Positions 1-7,636 of a stretch of 15,502 bases of DNA are shown piece by piece. Source of the DNA: JBKJZO01 sp046715235 (lineage in GTDB: Bacteria; Actinomycetota; Actinomycetes; BP-191). The notes under the pieces were generated by a model, which did no database searches, was not told where the DNA came from, and worked only from the letters and a program-made list of their open reading frames with translations. Numbering within the stretch: position 1 is the stretch's first letter; each line of letters opens with the position of its first letter. The DNA is taken from positions 1-15,502 of the forward strand of contig JBKJZO010000146.1 of the NCBI GenBank assembly GCA_046715235.1. Direction: 5' to 3'. Made by a program: the position numbers and the translations under genes.

Positions 1-1089
1 GCGGCGCTCGAGGTCGATGTCGATGACCTTGACGCTGATGTCGTCGCCGACGTTGACAACCTGCTCGGGGATCTCGACGTGCCGCTCGGACAGCTCCGAG
101 ATGTGCACAAGACCCTCGATGCCCTCACCGACGCGGACGAACGCACCGAACGGCACGAGCTTGGTGACCTTGCCGGCCACGACCTGCCCGATCTGGTGGG
201 TGCGGGCGAACTGGCGCCACGGGTCTTCCTGCGTCGCCTTGAGCGAGAGCGAGACGCGCTCGCGGTCCATGTCGACGTCGAGCACCTCGACCTCGACCTC
301 GTTGCCCACCTCGACGACCTCGCTCGGGTGGTCGATGTGCTTCCAGGAAAGCTCGGAGACGTGGACGAGACCGTCGACGCCGCCGAGGTCGACGAACGCA
401 CCGAAGTTGACGATCGAGGAGACGACGCCCTTGCGGACCTGCCCCTTCTGGAGCGTCGTGAGGAACGTCTGGCGGACCTCGCTCTGCGTCTGCTCGAGCC
501 AGGCGCGGCGGGACAGCACCACGTTGTTGCGGTTTTTGTCGAGCTCGATGATCTTGGCCTCGAGCTCCTTGCCGACGTACGGCTGCAGGTCGCGGACCCT
601 GCGCATCTCGACCAGCGACGCCGGGAGGAAGCCGCGCAGGCCGATGTCGAGGATCAGGCCGCCCTTGACGACCTCTATGACGGTGCCGGTGACGATGCCG
701 TCCTCGTCCTTGATCTTCTCGATCGTGCCCCAGGCCCGCTCGTACTGCGCGCGCTTCTTGGACAGGATGAGCCGGCCTTCCTTGTCCTCCTTCTGGAGAA
801 CAAGGGCCTCGATCTGGTCGCCGACCTTGACGACGTCGTTGGGATCGACGTCGTGCTTGATGGAGAGCTCGCGCGAGGGGATGACACCCTCGGTCTTGTA
901 GCCGATGTCCAACAGGACTTCGTCCCTGTCGACCTTGACGATGGTGCCTTCGACGATGTCTCCGTCATTGAAGTATTTGATCGTCTGGTCGATCGCGGCG
1001 ATGAAATCTTCCATCGACCCCTCGTCGTTGATTGCTACTTGCGGGGTGGCGGGCTTTTCGATCGTCGCGGTGGTGTCGGACTGGGTCAT
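1..1089 (-). CDS. rpsA: 30S ribosomal protein S1, N-terminal 363 residues (partial)
   Basis: Ribosomal protein S1 binds mRNA through tandem S1 (OB-fold) domains and helps load it on the 30S subunit. The reading frame is open from ATG at 1089 down to base 1, so the gene continues past the window edge. Four S1 domains are visible: about residues 43-112, 130-197, 216-285 and 301-363 (the last one cut). The sequence contains NDGDIVEGTIVKVDRDEVLL and LVHVSELSWKHIDHPSEVV, closely matching what I recall of mycobacterial RpsA (about 480 residues), so roughly 120 residues are missing. The ATG at 1089 is supported by a GGAG about 10 bases upstream and by the family's short N-terminal tail before EDFIAAIDQTIKYFNDGD. 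The gene diverges from pyc. The long open frame on the opposite strand is a wobble-bias shadow. Confidence 0.97.
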   Translation of the reverse strand, partial: MTQSDTTATIEKPATPQVAINDEGSMEDFIAAIDQTIKYFNDGDIVEGTIVKVDRDEVLLDIGYKTEGVIPSRELSIKHDVDPNDVVKVGDQIEALVLQKEDKEGRLILSKKRAQYERAWGTIEKIKDEDGIVTGTVIEVVKGGLILDIGLRGFLPASLVEMRRVRDLQPYVGKELEAKIIELDKNRNNVVLSRRAWLEQTQSEVRQTFLTTLQKGQVRKGVVSSIVNFGAFVDLGGVDGLVHVSELSWKHIDHPSEVVEVGNEVEVEVLDVDMDRERVSLSLKATQEDPWRQFARTHQIGQVVAGKVTKLVPFGAFVRVGEGIEGLVHISELSERHVEIPEQVVNVGDDISVKVIDIDLERR

Positions 1090-1136
1090 CAGGGAGTGGC
1101 TCCGGCTACATGGACTCGTAGGATGCGCCGGGCCTG

Positions 1137-1166
1137 GTATTCGTCGGCTGCCGATGACGGGGACAA
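1137..1166 (-). promoter_or_regulatory. Candidate sigma-70-type promoter of rpsA
   Basis: On the minus strand TTGTCC (1161-1166) and GAATAC (1137-1142) are separated by 18 bases. This would start transcription near 1130 and give a leader of about 40 bases containing the GGAG ribosome-binding site. The spacing is good but the -10 match is only moderate. It is inferred from hexamers alone. Confidence 0.3.
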
Positions 1167-1347
1167 GGTGTCTATGAGGGACGCTGTGCCTAAACCGTGT
1201 CGAAACTGACGAGTGCGAGCCTGCTCAGGTGAGATCCGCACAGGCCCATGCGCAGCCGACAGAATACGGGCGCACGTGATCGCCGGTCAACGCGACGCAG
1301 CGCGCGACGGGTGGTAGATAAACGAAGACGATAGCCGAAGGGACCCG

Positions 1348-4300
1348 ATGTTTACGACGATTCTTGTTGCCAACCGCGGCGAAATCGCCATCAGGGCGTT
1401 TCGCGCCGCCCACGAACTTGGTGCACGGGGTGTCGCGGTCTTCCCGTATGAGGATCGCAACTCGGTGCACCGCCTGAAGGCTGACGAGGCCTATCAGATC
1501 GGCGAGCCGGGCCATCCGGTGCGCGCGTACCTCGACGTGGCGGAGATCATCCGGGTCGCGAAGGCGAGCGGTGCCGACGCCATCTACCCCGGCTATGGCT
1601 TCCTTTCGGAGAACCCCGATTTGGCGCAGGCGGCCGAGGCGGCGGGCATCGCTTTCATCGGGCCGCCGGCGCGCGTGCTGCTGATGGCCGGCAACAAGGT
1701 CACCGCCAAGGAGCAGGCAGTGGCGGCAGGCGTCGCCGTACTGCAGTCGACTCCGGGTTCCACGGATCTGGACGAGCTGATCGCCGGAGCTGAAAAGATC
1801 GGCTTTCCGGTCTTCGCCAAAGCGGTCTCCGGTGGCGGCGGCCGCGGCATGCGCCGGGTCGCCAAACTCGACGAGCTGCGGCCTGCGCTGGAAGAAGCGA
1901 TGCGCGAGGCCGGGAGCGCGTTCGGCGACCCCACGATGTTCATCGAGCAGGCCGTCGTGCGCCCCCGGCACATCGAGGTGCAGATCCTCGCCGATGCGAC
2001 GGGCGAGACGGTGCATCTGTTCGAGCGCGACTGCTCAGTGCAGAGGCGCAACCAGAAGGTCATCGAGATCGCTCCCGCGCCCAACCTGCCCCAGAGCATT
2101 CGTGAGCTGCTCTACCGCGATGCCATCGCGTTCGCCAAGTCGATCGGCTACGTCAACGCCGGCACCGTCGAGTTCCTCCTCGACACGGCGGGCCCGCGCA
2201 AGGACCAGCATGTCTTCATCGAGATGAACCCGCGGATCCAGGTCGAGCACACGGTCACTGAGGAGGTCACCGACGTAGACCTGGTGCAGTCGCAGATGCG
2301 CATCGCCGCGGGTGAGACCCTTGCCGAGCTCGGCCTTCTGCAGGAGAGCCTGACGTTGCGCGGCGCGGCGCTGCAGTGCCGCATCACGACCGAGGACCCT
2401 GCTGACGGATTCCGCCCCGACACCGGCAAGATCACGACGTACCGATCCCCTGGCGGTGCGGGCATCCGGCTCGACGGCGGCACGATCTACGCCGGCGCTC
2501 AGGTCTCCGCGCACTTCGACTCGATGCTGGTCAAGATGACGAGCCGCGGTCGCGACTTCCCCGCAGCCGTCGCGCGGGCGCGGCGCGGTCTCGCGGAGTT
2601 CCGCCTGCGCGGCGTCGCGAGCAACATCCCGTTCCTGCAAGCGGTCCTGGACGATCCCGACTTCATCACGGGTGACCTGAGCACGTCGTTCATCGAAGAG
2701 CGGCCGAACCTGCTTACAGGCCGCGAGTCCAAGGACCGTGGCACGAAGATCCTCACCTGGTTGGCCGAAACGACCGTCAACCAGCCAAACGGCGACGGCA
2801 AAGGAATCACCAACCCAGCCTTGAAGCTGCCCGCAGTCGATCTCGACGCCGAGGCACCGAGCGGCTCGCGGCAGCGGCTGCTCGCCCTCGGGCCGGCAGG
2901 GTTCGCCGCGCAGCTGCGCGCGCAGGTGCCGCTCGCCGTCACCGACACGACGTTCCGAGACGCTCACCAGTCCTTGCTCGCAACGCGGGTGCGCACCAAG
3001 GACCTAGTTGCGGTGCTCCCGCATGTTGCCCGCCTCACGCCGGAGCTCCTGTCCGTCGAAGCCTGGGGCGGCGCGACGTACGACGTGACGCTGCGGTTCC
3101 TGGCCGAGGACCCCTGGGAGCGCCTGGCAGCTCTGCGCGAGGCGGTCCCCAACATCGCCATCCAGATGCTGCTGCGCGGGCGCAACACAGTGGGCTACAC
3201 GCCGTACCCGACAGAGGTCACCGACGCATTCATCCGCGAAGCGGCGTCGACCGGAGTCGACATCTTCCGCATCTTCGACGCCCTCAACGACGTGTCGCAG
3301 ATGCGGCCGGCCATCGACGCTGTGCTGGAGACCGGACACGCTGTCGCCGAAGTCGCGGTCTGCTACACCGGCAATCTCCTCGACCCCAGCGAGAGCTTCT
3401 ACACGCTCGACTACTACCTCAAGCTCGCGGAACAGATCGTCGACGCGGGTGCGCACATCCTCGCGGTCAAGGACATGGCGGGGTTGTTGCGCGCGGGGGC
3501 CGCAGAGAAGCTGGTCGGTGCCTTGAGAGAGCGCTTCGACCTGCCGGTGCACGTTCACACCCACGACACCGCTGGTGGGCAGTTGGCGACGCTGCTGGCG
3601 GCCAGCCGGGCGGGAGCCGACGCGGTCGACGTCGCAAGCGCGCCCATGGCCGGCACGACGAGCCAGCCGTCGGCGTCCGCACTCGTCGCTGCTCTCGCCA
3701 ACACCGAACGGGACACCGGCATCTCATTGGAGGCGGTGAGCGACCTCGAGCCCTACTGGGAAGCGGTGCGGCTTGCCTACAAGCCGTTCGAGTCGGGGTT
3801 GGCGGGACCGACCGGGCGCGTCTACAAGCACGAGATCCCAGGGGGGCAGCTCTCCAACCTTCGGCAGCAGGCGATTGCGCTTGGGCTCGGTGACCAGTTC
3901 GAGAAGATCGAGGACTGGTACGCCGCCGCCAACCGCATCCTCGGCCGCCCGCCGAAGGTCACGCCGTCGTCCAAGGTCGTCGGCGATCTCGCGCTGGCAC
4001 TCGCCGCCGCCGACGCCGATCCGGAGGACTTCGAGCAGAACCCGGACCGCTACGACATTCCCGACTCGGTCATCGGGTTCATGGCCGGCGAGCTCGGCGA
4101 GCTGCCCGGCGGCTGGCCCGAACCCTTCCGCACGAAGGTCCTGCGCGGGCGCACGGTGAAGATTGGCGTTAGCGAGCTCGGCGACAGTGACAGGAGCGGC
4201 CTGAGGGGGTCGGCGGAGCTACGCCGCCGCACTCTCAACCGGTTGCTGTTCCCCGGGCCGACGGCGGCGTTCGAGCAAAGCCGCGAGACCTACGGCGACC

Positions 4301-4752
4301 TGTCCATCGTCGACACCACCGACTATCTCTACGGCCTGCAACAAGGCAGCGAACACGTCGTACACATCAGCAAGGGCGTCAGCCTCTACATCGGGCTCGA
4401 AGCGATCGGCGACGCCGACCTCAAGGGCATGCGCACGGTGATGGCGACGCTGAACGGTCAGCTGCGGCCGGTCTTCGTCAGGGACACGCGCATCAGCGTC
4501 ACGACCAAGTCGGCCGAGAAAGCCGACCCCGGCAATCCCGGCCACGTCGCCGCGCCGTTCTCCGGCGTCGTCACTCTTTCGGTGCGCGAGGGTGCTGCGG
4601 TCGCGAAGGGCGAATCCGTCGCGACCATCGAGGCGATGAAGATGGAAGCCGCGATCACCGCCAGCGTCAGTGGGACGGTGCGAAGGCTGGCCATCCCAAC
4701 GACGCAGCAGGTCGACGCGGGTGACCTGCTGGTGGAGATCGCGCCGGCGTAA
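1348..4752 (+). CDS. pyc: Pyruvate carboxylase (biotin-dependent, single chain)
   Basis: This enzyme carboxylates pyruvate to oxaloacetate with ATP and bicarbonate, replenishing the TCA cycle. At 1134 residues it has the full single-chain architecture. The biotin carboxylase part is about residues 1-450: start TTILVANRGEIAIR, ATP-grasp glycine loop SGGGGRGM at 161-168, and EMNPRIQVEHT at 292-302. The carboxyltransferase part is about 525-800; likely metal ligands are D538 in TTFRDAHQS, carbamylated K708 in VKDMAG, and H737 and H739 in HVHTHD. A pyruvate-carboxylase-type linker follows, then a C-terminal biotinyl domain with EAMKMEA and biotinyl Lys K1098. The fusion of all three parts separates it from acetyl- or propionyl-CoA carboxylases. 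The start ATG is preceded by GAAGGGA (1337-1343, 4-base spacer). TAGATA at 1315-1320 is a possible -10, with no convincing -35. The stop TAA overlaps the next ATG. Confidence 0.97.
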   Translation: MFTTILVANRGEIAIRAFRAAHELGARGVAVFPYEDRNSVHRLKADEAYQIGEPGHPVRAYLDVAEIIRVAKASGADAIYPGYGFLSENPDLAQAAEAAGIAFIGPPARVLLMAGNKVTAKEQAVAAGVAVLQSTPGSTDLDELIAGAEKIGFPVFAKAVSGGGGRGMRRVAKLDELRPALEEAMREAGSAFGDPTMFIEQAVVRPRHIEVQILADATGETVHLFERDCSVQRRNQKVIEIAPAPNLPQSIRELLYRDAIAFAKSIGYVNAGTVEFLLDTAGPRKDQHVFIEMNPRIQVEHTVTEEVTDVDLVQSQMRIAAGETLAELGLLQESLTLRGAALQCRITTEDPADGFRPDTGKITTYRSPGGAGIRLDGGTIYAGAQVSAHFDSMLVKMTSRGRDFPAAVARARRGLAEFRLRGVASNIPFLQAVLDDPDFITGDLSTSFIEERPNLLTGRESKDRGTKILTWLAETTVNQPNGDGKGITNPALKLPAVDLDAEAPSGSRQRLLALGPAGFAAQLRAQVPLAVTDTTFRDAHQSLLATRVRTKDLVAVLPHVARLTPELLSVEAWGGATYDVTLRFLAEDPWERLAALREAVPNIAIQMLLRGRNTVGYTPYPTEVTDAFIREAASTGVDIFRIFDALNDVSQMRPAIDAVLETGHAVAEVAVCYTGNLLDPSESFYTLDYYLKLAEQIVDAGAHILAVKDMAGLLRAGAAEKLVGALRERFDLPVHVHTHDTAGGQLATLLAASRAGADAVDVASAPMAGTTSQPSASALVAALANTERDTGISLEAVSDLEPYWEAVRLAYKPFESGLAGPTGRVYKHEIPGGQLSNLRQQAIALGLGDQFEKIEDWYAAANRILGRPPKVTPSSKVVGDLALALAAADADPEDFEQNPDRYDIPDSVIGFMAGELGELPGGWPEPFRTKVLRGRTVKIGVSELGDSDRSGLRGSAELRRRTLNRLLFPGPTAAFEQSRETYGDLSIVDTTDYLYGLQQGSEHVVHISKGVSLYIGLEAIGDADLKGMRTVMATLNGQLRPVFVRDTRISVTTKSAEKADPGNPGHVAAPFSGVVTLSVREGAAVAKGESVATIEAMKMEAAITASVSGTVRRLAIPTTQQVDAGDLLVEIAPA

Positions 4753-5585
4753 TGGACGAGGACGAGGACGAGTCGCAGTCCTCGGTCGGCCGGTTCTGGG
4801 TCACGGCTGCCGAGACGCGGTCGGCGCAGCGTCGGCATTGGGACAGCACGGCCGACGACTACCAGTCGGAGCACGGTGCCTTTCTCGGCGACGCGCGCTT
4901 CGTGTGGTGTCCCGAAGGGCTGGACGAGGCTGACGTGCGGCTGCTCGGCGACGTGCGCGGGCGGCGCGTTCTCGAGGTCGGATGCGGCGCCGCCCAGTGC
5001 TCCCGATGGCTCGTCACCCAAGGGGCACACGTCACCGCGTTCGACATCTCGGCAGGGCAGCTGCGGCATGCCGCGGCCATCAACGAGCGCACCGGCGTAC
5101 CCGTGCCGGTTGTCCTCGCGGACGCCGAGGCGTTTCCATTTGCCAGTGAGTCCTTCGACGTCGTGTTCACGTCGTTCGGCGCGATCGGGCTAGTGCAGGA
5201 CAGCGCGCGGCTCATGCGCGAGGTGGCTCGGGTGCTGCGCGGTGGCGGCCGCTGGGTGTTCTCGTGGTCGCACCCGATGCGCTGGGCGTTTCCCGACGAC
5301 GGCGGGCGCAAGGGGCTCACCGTCAGGCACTCGTACTTCGACCGGACGCCGTACGTCGAGACCGGGCCTGACGGGTCACCCCGGTACGTCGAGCATCACC
5401 GCACCGTGGGCGACCGGGTGCGCGAGATCGTCGCGGCGGGGCTGCAGCTCGTCGACGTCGTGGAGCCGGAGTGGCCGGACGATCCGTCGCATCCTGAGTG
5501 GGCGCCGAACTGGAGCGCGTTGCGCGGGCGACTCATCCCGGGAACCGCCATCTGGGTGACCGAAAAGCCATACGCCGCAGGCTGA
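4752..5585 (+). CDS. Class I SAM-dependent methyltransferase, substrate unknown
   Basis: This 277-residue protein has a Rossmann-fold methyltransferase core of the Methyltransf_11 type. Visible landmarks are motif I VLEVGCG at 73-79, the acidic residue D98 in VTAFDIS that would bind the SAM ribose, ADAEAFPF at 123-130, FDVVFT at 135-140, and the VARVLRGGGRWVFS strand at about 158-171. The N-terminal stretch HWDSTADDYQSEHG (about 29-42) precedes the core. The C-terminal part, with HSYFDRTPYVE and WPDDPSHPEW, probably forms the substrate cap. Its ATG shares one base with the pyc stop (TAATG), so it is probably co-transcribed and translationally coupled with pyc. The very acidic start MDEDEDES follows directly from that overlap. 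In many actinobacteria pyc is followed by rsmD; this protein does not look like RsmD (no NPPY-type catalytic motif seen). I cannot name the substrate. Confidence 0.85.
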   Translation: MDEDEDESQSSVGRFWVTAAETRSAQRRHWDSTADDYQSEHGAFLGDARFVWCPEGLDEADVRLLGDVRGRRVLEVGCGAAQCSRWLVTQGAHVTAFDISAGQLRHAAAINERTGVPVPVVLADAEAFPFASESFDVVFTSFGAIGLVQDSARLMREVARVLRGGGRWVFSWSHPMRWAFPDDGGRKGLTVRHSYFDRTPYVETGPDGSPRYVEHHRTVGDRVREIVAAGLQLVDVVEPEWPDDPSHPEWAPNWSALRGRLIPGTAIWVTEKPYAAG

Positions 5586-5638
5586 AAATGGCTGTCCACA
5601 GATTTCGTGGCCGGCCGGTTCCTGTCACACCCCGCCGA

Positions 5639-5644
5639 TAGTAT
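5639..5644 (+). promoter_or_regulatory. Candidate -10 element of a leaderless promoter for the HNH gene
   Basis: TAGTAT fits the actinobacterial TANNNT -10 pattern and ends 7 bases before the ATG at 5652, so transcription would be expected to start at or next to the A of that ATG. There is no Shine-Dalgarno sequence upstream, which fits a leaderless mRNA. No strong -35 is visible; GGTTCCTGTCAC at 5617-5628 is the only weak candidate area. Confidence 0.45.
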
Positions 5645-5659
5645 CGAACACATGTTCGA
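5644..5659. promoter_or_regulatory. SOS box (LexA operator) overlapping the HNH gene start
   Basis: TCGAACACATGTTCGA is a 16-base operator with perfect 7-base arms (TCGAACA / TGTTCGA) around a CA centre. It matches the mycobacterial/actinobacterial LexA consensus TCGAAC-N4-GTTCGA exactly. The ATG of the HNH gene (5652-5654) lies inside it and the candidate -10 touches its left edge, so bound LexA would cover the predicted transcription start. SOS boxes upstream of 13E12-family genes are known in Mycobacterium tuberculosis. LexA control here is an inference from the sequence match. Confidence 0.8.
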
Positions 5660-7217
5660 CTTAGTGGACGCGGCCGGCGAGGCCTCGGCAGACGCGGCGG
5701 AGAGCGGCGTTCGGCTGCGGTTGGTCGACCTGCCGACCGATCACGACCGGCTGGCCGCGCTGGAAGCCGCCGGGCCGTCGGCGGGCGGGTACGCGGTACT
5801 GGACCGGATCGATCTGGACGCGCTGGATGCGCATGACCGGGTGACCGCGCTGGCGCTTTGGGACCGGCAGCGCGGCTGGGCCGACGCCCGAACGCAGCAG
5901 GCCCTGGTCGCGGTCGGCGGCCCACCACCGACCGAAGAGCGGCGGGACGACTTCGCGCGCGAGCAGATCGCCTGCGCGCTCCGGCTCTCGAGCGGCACCG
6001 CGGGCAGCCGCCTCGACGTCGCCCGGGAGCTGTGCGGCCGGCTCGCCCAGACCCGCCAGGCGATGGAGCGCGGCCTGATCACCTACTGGCATGCCCGCTA
6101 CCTCGCCGACCAGCTCGCCTGCCGGCCGGACGAGCTGGCGGCGGTGGTACAGGCGCAGATGCTTACCGGCGGGCATGTCGACGAGACGCTGACCAACTGG
6201 CGTAAGCGCCTCGACCGGGCGGTGATCGCCGCCGACCCGGCCACCGCCGACCAGCGGCACGAACTGGCGGTCAGCGCCCGCCGGGTCGAGTGCTACCGGC
6301 AAGCCGAGGGAATGGCGACCATCGCCGCCACCGTCACCGCGGATGAGGCGATGACGACCATGCGCGCCCTCACCGCGATCGCCAACCGGGCCAAGACCGA
6401 ACACGGTGATCACCGGCCAGTTGACATCCGGCGCGCCGACGCGTTCGCCCGGCTGTTCGCCGCCGCCCTCGCCGACCCGAAGCTGCCCACCGAACAGCGT
6501 GCCCGCCCCGCCGTCGGCATCAGCATCGACTACCCCACGCTGGTCAAACTCGCCGACCACCCCGCCCACCTGGACGGCTACGGGCCCATCCCCCCAGCCA
6601 TGGCCCGGCGGATCGCCGCCGGCGGCGACTGGCACCGCCTGGTCACCGACCCGATCACCGGCGCGCTCCTCGACTACGGCCGGGCCACCTACCGGCCGCC
6701 CACCGAGCTGGCCGAGTTCCTCATCGCCCGCGACCGGACCTGCCGGTTCCCTACCTGCAACCGCCCCGCCCGCAACTGCGACATCGACCACGCACCCGCC
6801 TGGGACGACGGCGGGACCACCAGCGCCGCAACGACCGGGGCGCTCTGCCGGCGCAACCACCGGCAGAAAACCCACGCCGGCTGGCGACTACGGGCCCACC
6901 CCGACGGAAGTGCCACCTTCACCAGCCCCACCGGCCACACCTACCACCGACCCACCATCGACCACTGCCCCGAACACACCGCATATCTCAAAGCCCTACG
7001 CGAACGGGACGGCGACCCACCCGACGAGTGGGACCCCGAAAGCGCACAGTTCCGCATGACCAACATCGACGAACCCGACGCCGCCACGCCCGAGAATCCG
7101 CCTGACCCGGGCCGGGCAACCCCACCCGGGCCCGGGACACTCGAACAGCTCCGGCGATACCGACGCAGCACCTCAGACAACGACGCCAGCAGCGGCAACG
7201 ACCCGCCGCCCTTCTGA
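5652..7217 (+). CDS. DUF222 / 13E12-family HNH endonuclease-like protein
   Basis: This 521-residue protein joins a helical DUF222 region (about residues 20-310) to a C-terminal HNH nuclease-type zinc module. Landmarks of the module are C364 and C369 in CRFPTC, D379-H380 in DIDH, C399 in ALCRRNH, then H403, H408 and W411. A Pro-rich tail follows (about 445-521). The family is abundant in actinobacteria and often multicopy; a direct biochemical role is not established. I prefer ATG 5652 over an in-frame GTG at 5607 because the ATG fits a leaderless start beside a good -10 and family members commonly begin with an MFD-type sequence. Two positions differ from the usual motif: the Asn normally before the LC pair appears as T394, and the usual HH after the second Cys pair is NH (N402-H403). 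Activity is therefore uncertain. The 5' half is G-rich and the 3' half strongly C-rich on the coding strand. Confidence 0.88.
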   Translation: MFDLVDAAGEASADAAESGVRLRLVDLPTDHDRLAALEAAGPSAGGYAVLDRIDLDALDAHDRVTALALWDRQRGWADARTQQALVAVGGPPPTEERRDDFAREQIACALRLSSGTAGSRLDVARELCGRLAQTRQAMERGLITYWHARYLADQLACRPDELAAVVQAQMLTGGHVDETLTNWRKRLDRAVIAADPATADQRHELAVSARRVECYRQAEGMATIAATVTADEAMTTMRALTAIANRAKTEHGDHRPVDIRRADAFARLFAAALADPKLPTEQRARPAVGISIDYPTLVKLADHPAHLDGYGPIPPAMARRIAAGGDWHRLVTDPITGALLDYGRATYRPPTELAEFLIARDRTCRFPTCNRPARNCDIDHAPAWDDGGTTSAATTGALCRRNHRQKTHAGWRLRAHPDGSATFTSPTGHTYHRPTIDHCPEHTAYLKALRERDGDPPDEWDPESAQFRMTNIDEPDAATPENPPDPGRATPPGPGTLEQLRRYRRSTSDNDASSGNDPPPF

Positions 7218-7224
7218 GGTGGGA

Positions 7225-7242
7225 GCGCGCCCATCTGCGCGT
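7225..7242. terminator. Weak hairpin between the convergent HNH gene and kinase relic
   Basis: GCGCGC (7225-7230) can pair with GCGCGT (7237-7242, last pair G-U) around a 6-base loop, 7 bases after the HNH stop codon. There is no T-tract on either strand, so termination is only a guess from position. Confidence 0.2.
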
Positions 7243-7249
7243 CAAGGCG

Positions 7250-7636
7250 TTAGCCGTCGAGCGTTGTTAGCCAGGCGTCTATCTGTTGCGCTGTGCGGAA
7301 CCTGCGTACGTCCACGTGCGCAAAGCGTGGGTGGTCGACCAATGCCTGGGTTCGCGCGCGCCGCTCGGCGTATTTGCGACCATGCCCATCGGATCGGTGG
7401 TCCGAACGTCGTACGACGCGTTGCATGACGGTGCGCCGCGGAAGGTCGAGTCAGATGACGGTGTCCGCGCGCTCTCAGAGCAACTCCCCGAGGAACGACT
7501 GGTACTGGTCCTCGGTGATCCACTCGTCCCGCGAGGAGAGTCGCTCGACGTATGGCAGGCCGACGAGCGACGCGGACGCGCGAGCCAATGAGGACTTGCC
7601 GGTGCCAGAGATGCCCGTGACGAGCACGCGCCTCAA
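7250..7636 (-). pseudogene. Decayed P-loop nucleotide-kinase-like gene (two in-frame TGA, internal deletions)
   Basis: One minus-strand frame, from TTG at 7636 to TAA at 7250-7252 (129 codons with the stop), reads as a P-loop ATPase of the adenylate-kinase-like / AAA_18 type. Residues 4-17 are VLVTGISGTGKSSL with a Walker A (GISGTGKSS). Next come GLPYVE, DEWITEDQYQS, ERADTVI, LDLPRRTVMQRVVRR, RKYAERR and a C-terminal RFRTAQQIDAWL. Two TGA codons interrupt it: codon 54 (7475-7477) and codon 62 (7451-7453). The second stands where relatives usually have Trp before LDLP, and the first is also at a position often Trp, so both could be TGG-to-TGA changes. Relatives are about 170-190 residues; about 25 residues seem lost after GLPYVE and about 30 after VVRR. 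A neighbouring frame there still shows IRWAW, a family-like remnant. The start overlaps the polA stop (TTGA), suggesting a formerly coupled gene. The first 53 codons could still make a short peptide. Confidence 0.75.

Noticed and set aside
79..1209. A 376-codon open frame on the plus strand, opposite rpsA
   Set aside because: It is antisense to a clear S1 protein, is dominated by Asp/Leu/Val/Arg repeats (the complement of the S1 codons), and has no ribosome-binding site.
1273..1309. CACGTG (1273-1278) and a repeated CGCGACG (1291-1297, 1303-1309) ahead of pyc
   Set aside because: Such short GC-rich motifs are expected by chance at this base composition; there is no support for a regulator site.
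5607..5651. GTG 5607 as start of the HNH gene
   Set aside because: It has no ribosome-binding site, and translation from it would run through the promoter and operator. ATG 5652 fits the leaderless promoter and the family's usual start.
7451..7477. Reading of TGA as Trp in the kinase-like frame
   Set aside because: TGA is used as a normal stop by polA, livH and others here, and the same frame also has large internal deletions, so decay is the simpler explanation.
7286..7591. Open frames of 101 codons or fewer on both strands between the HNH gene and polA
   Set aside because: They are out of frame with the kinase relic, which explains this stretch better; none shows a domain or ribosome-binding site.
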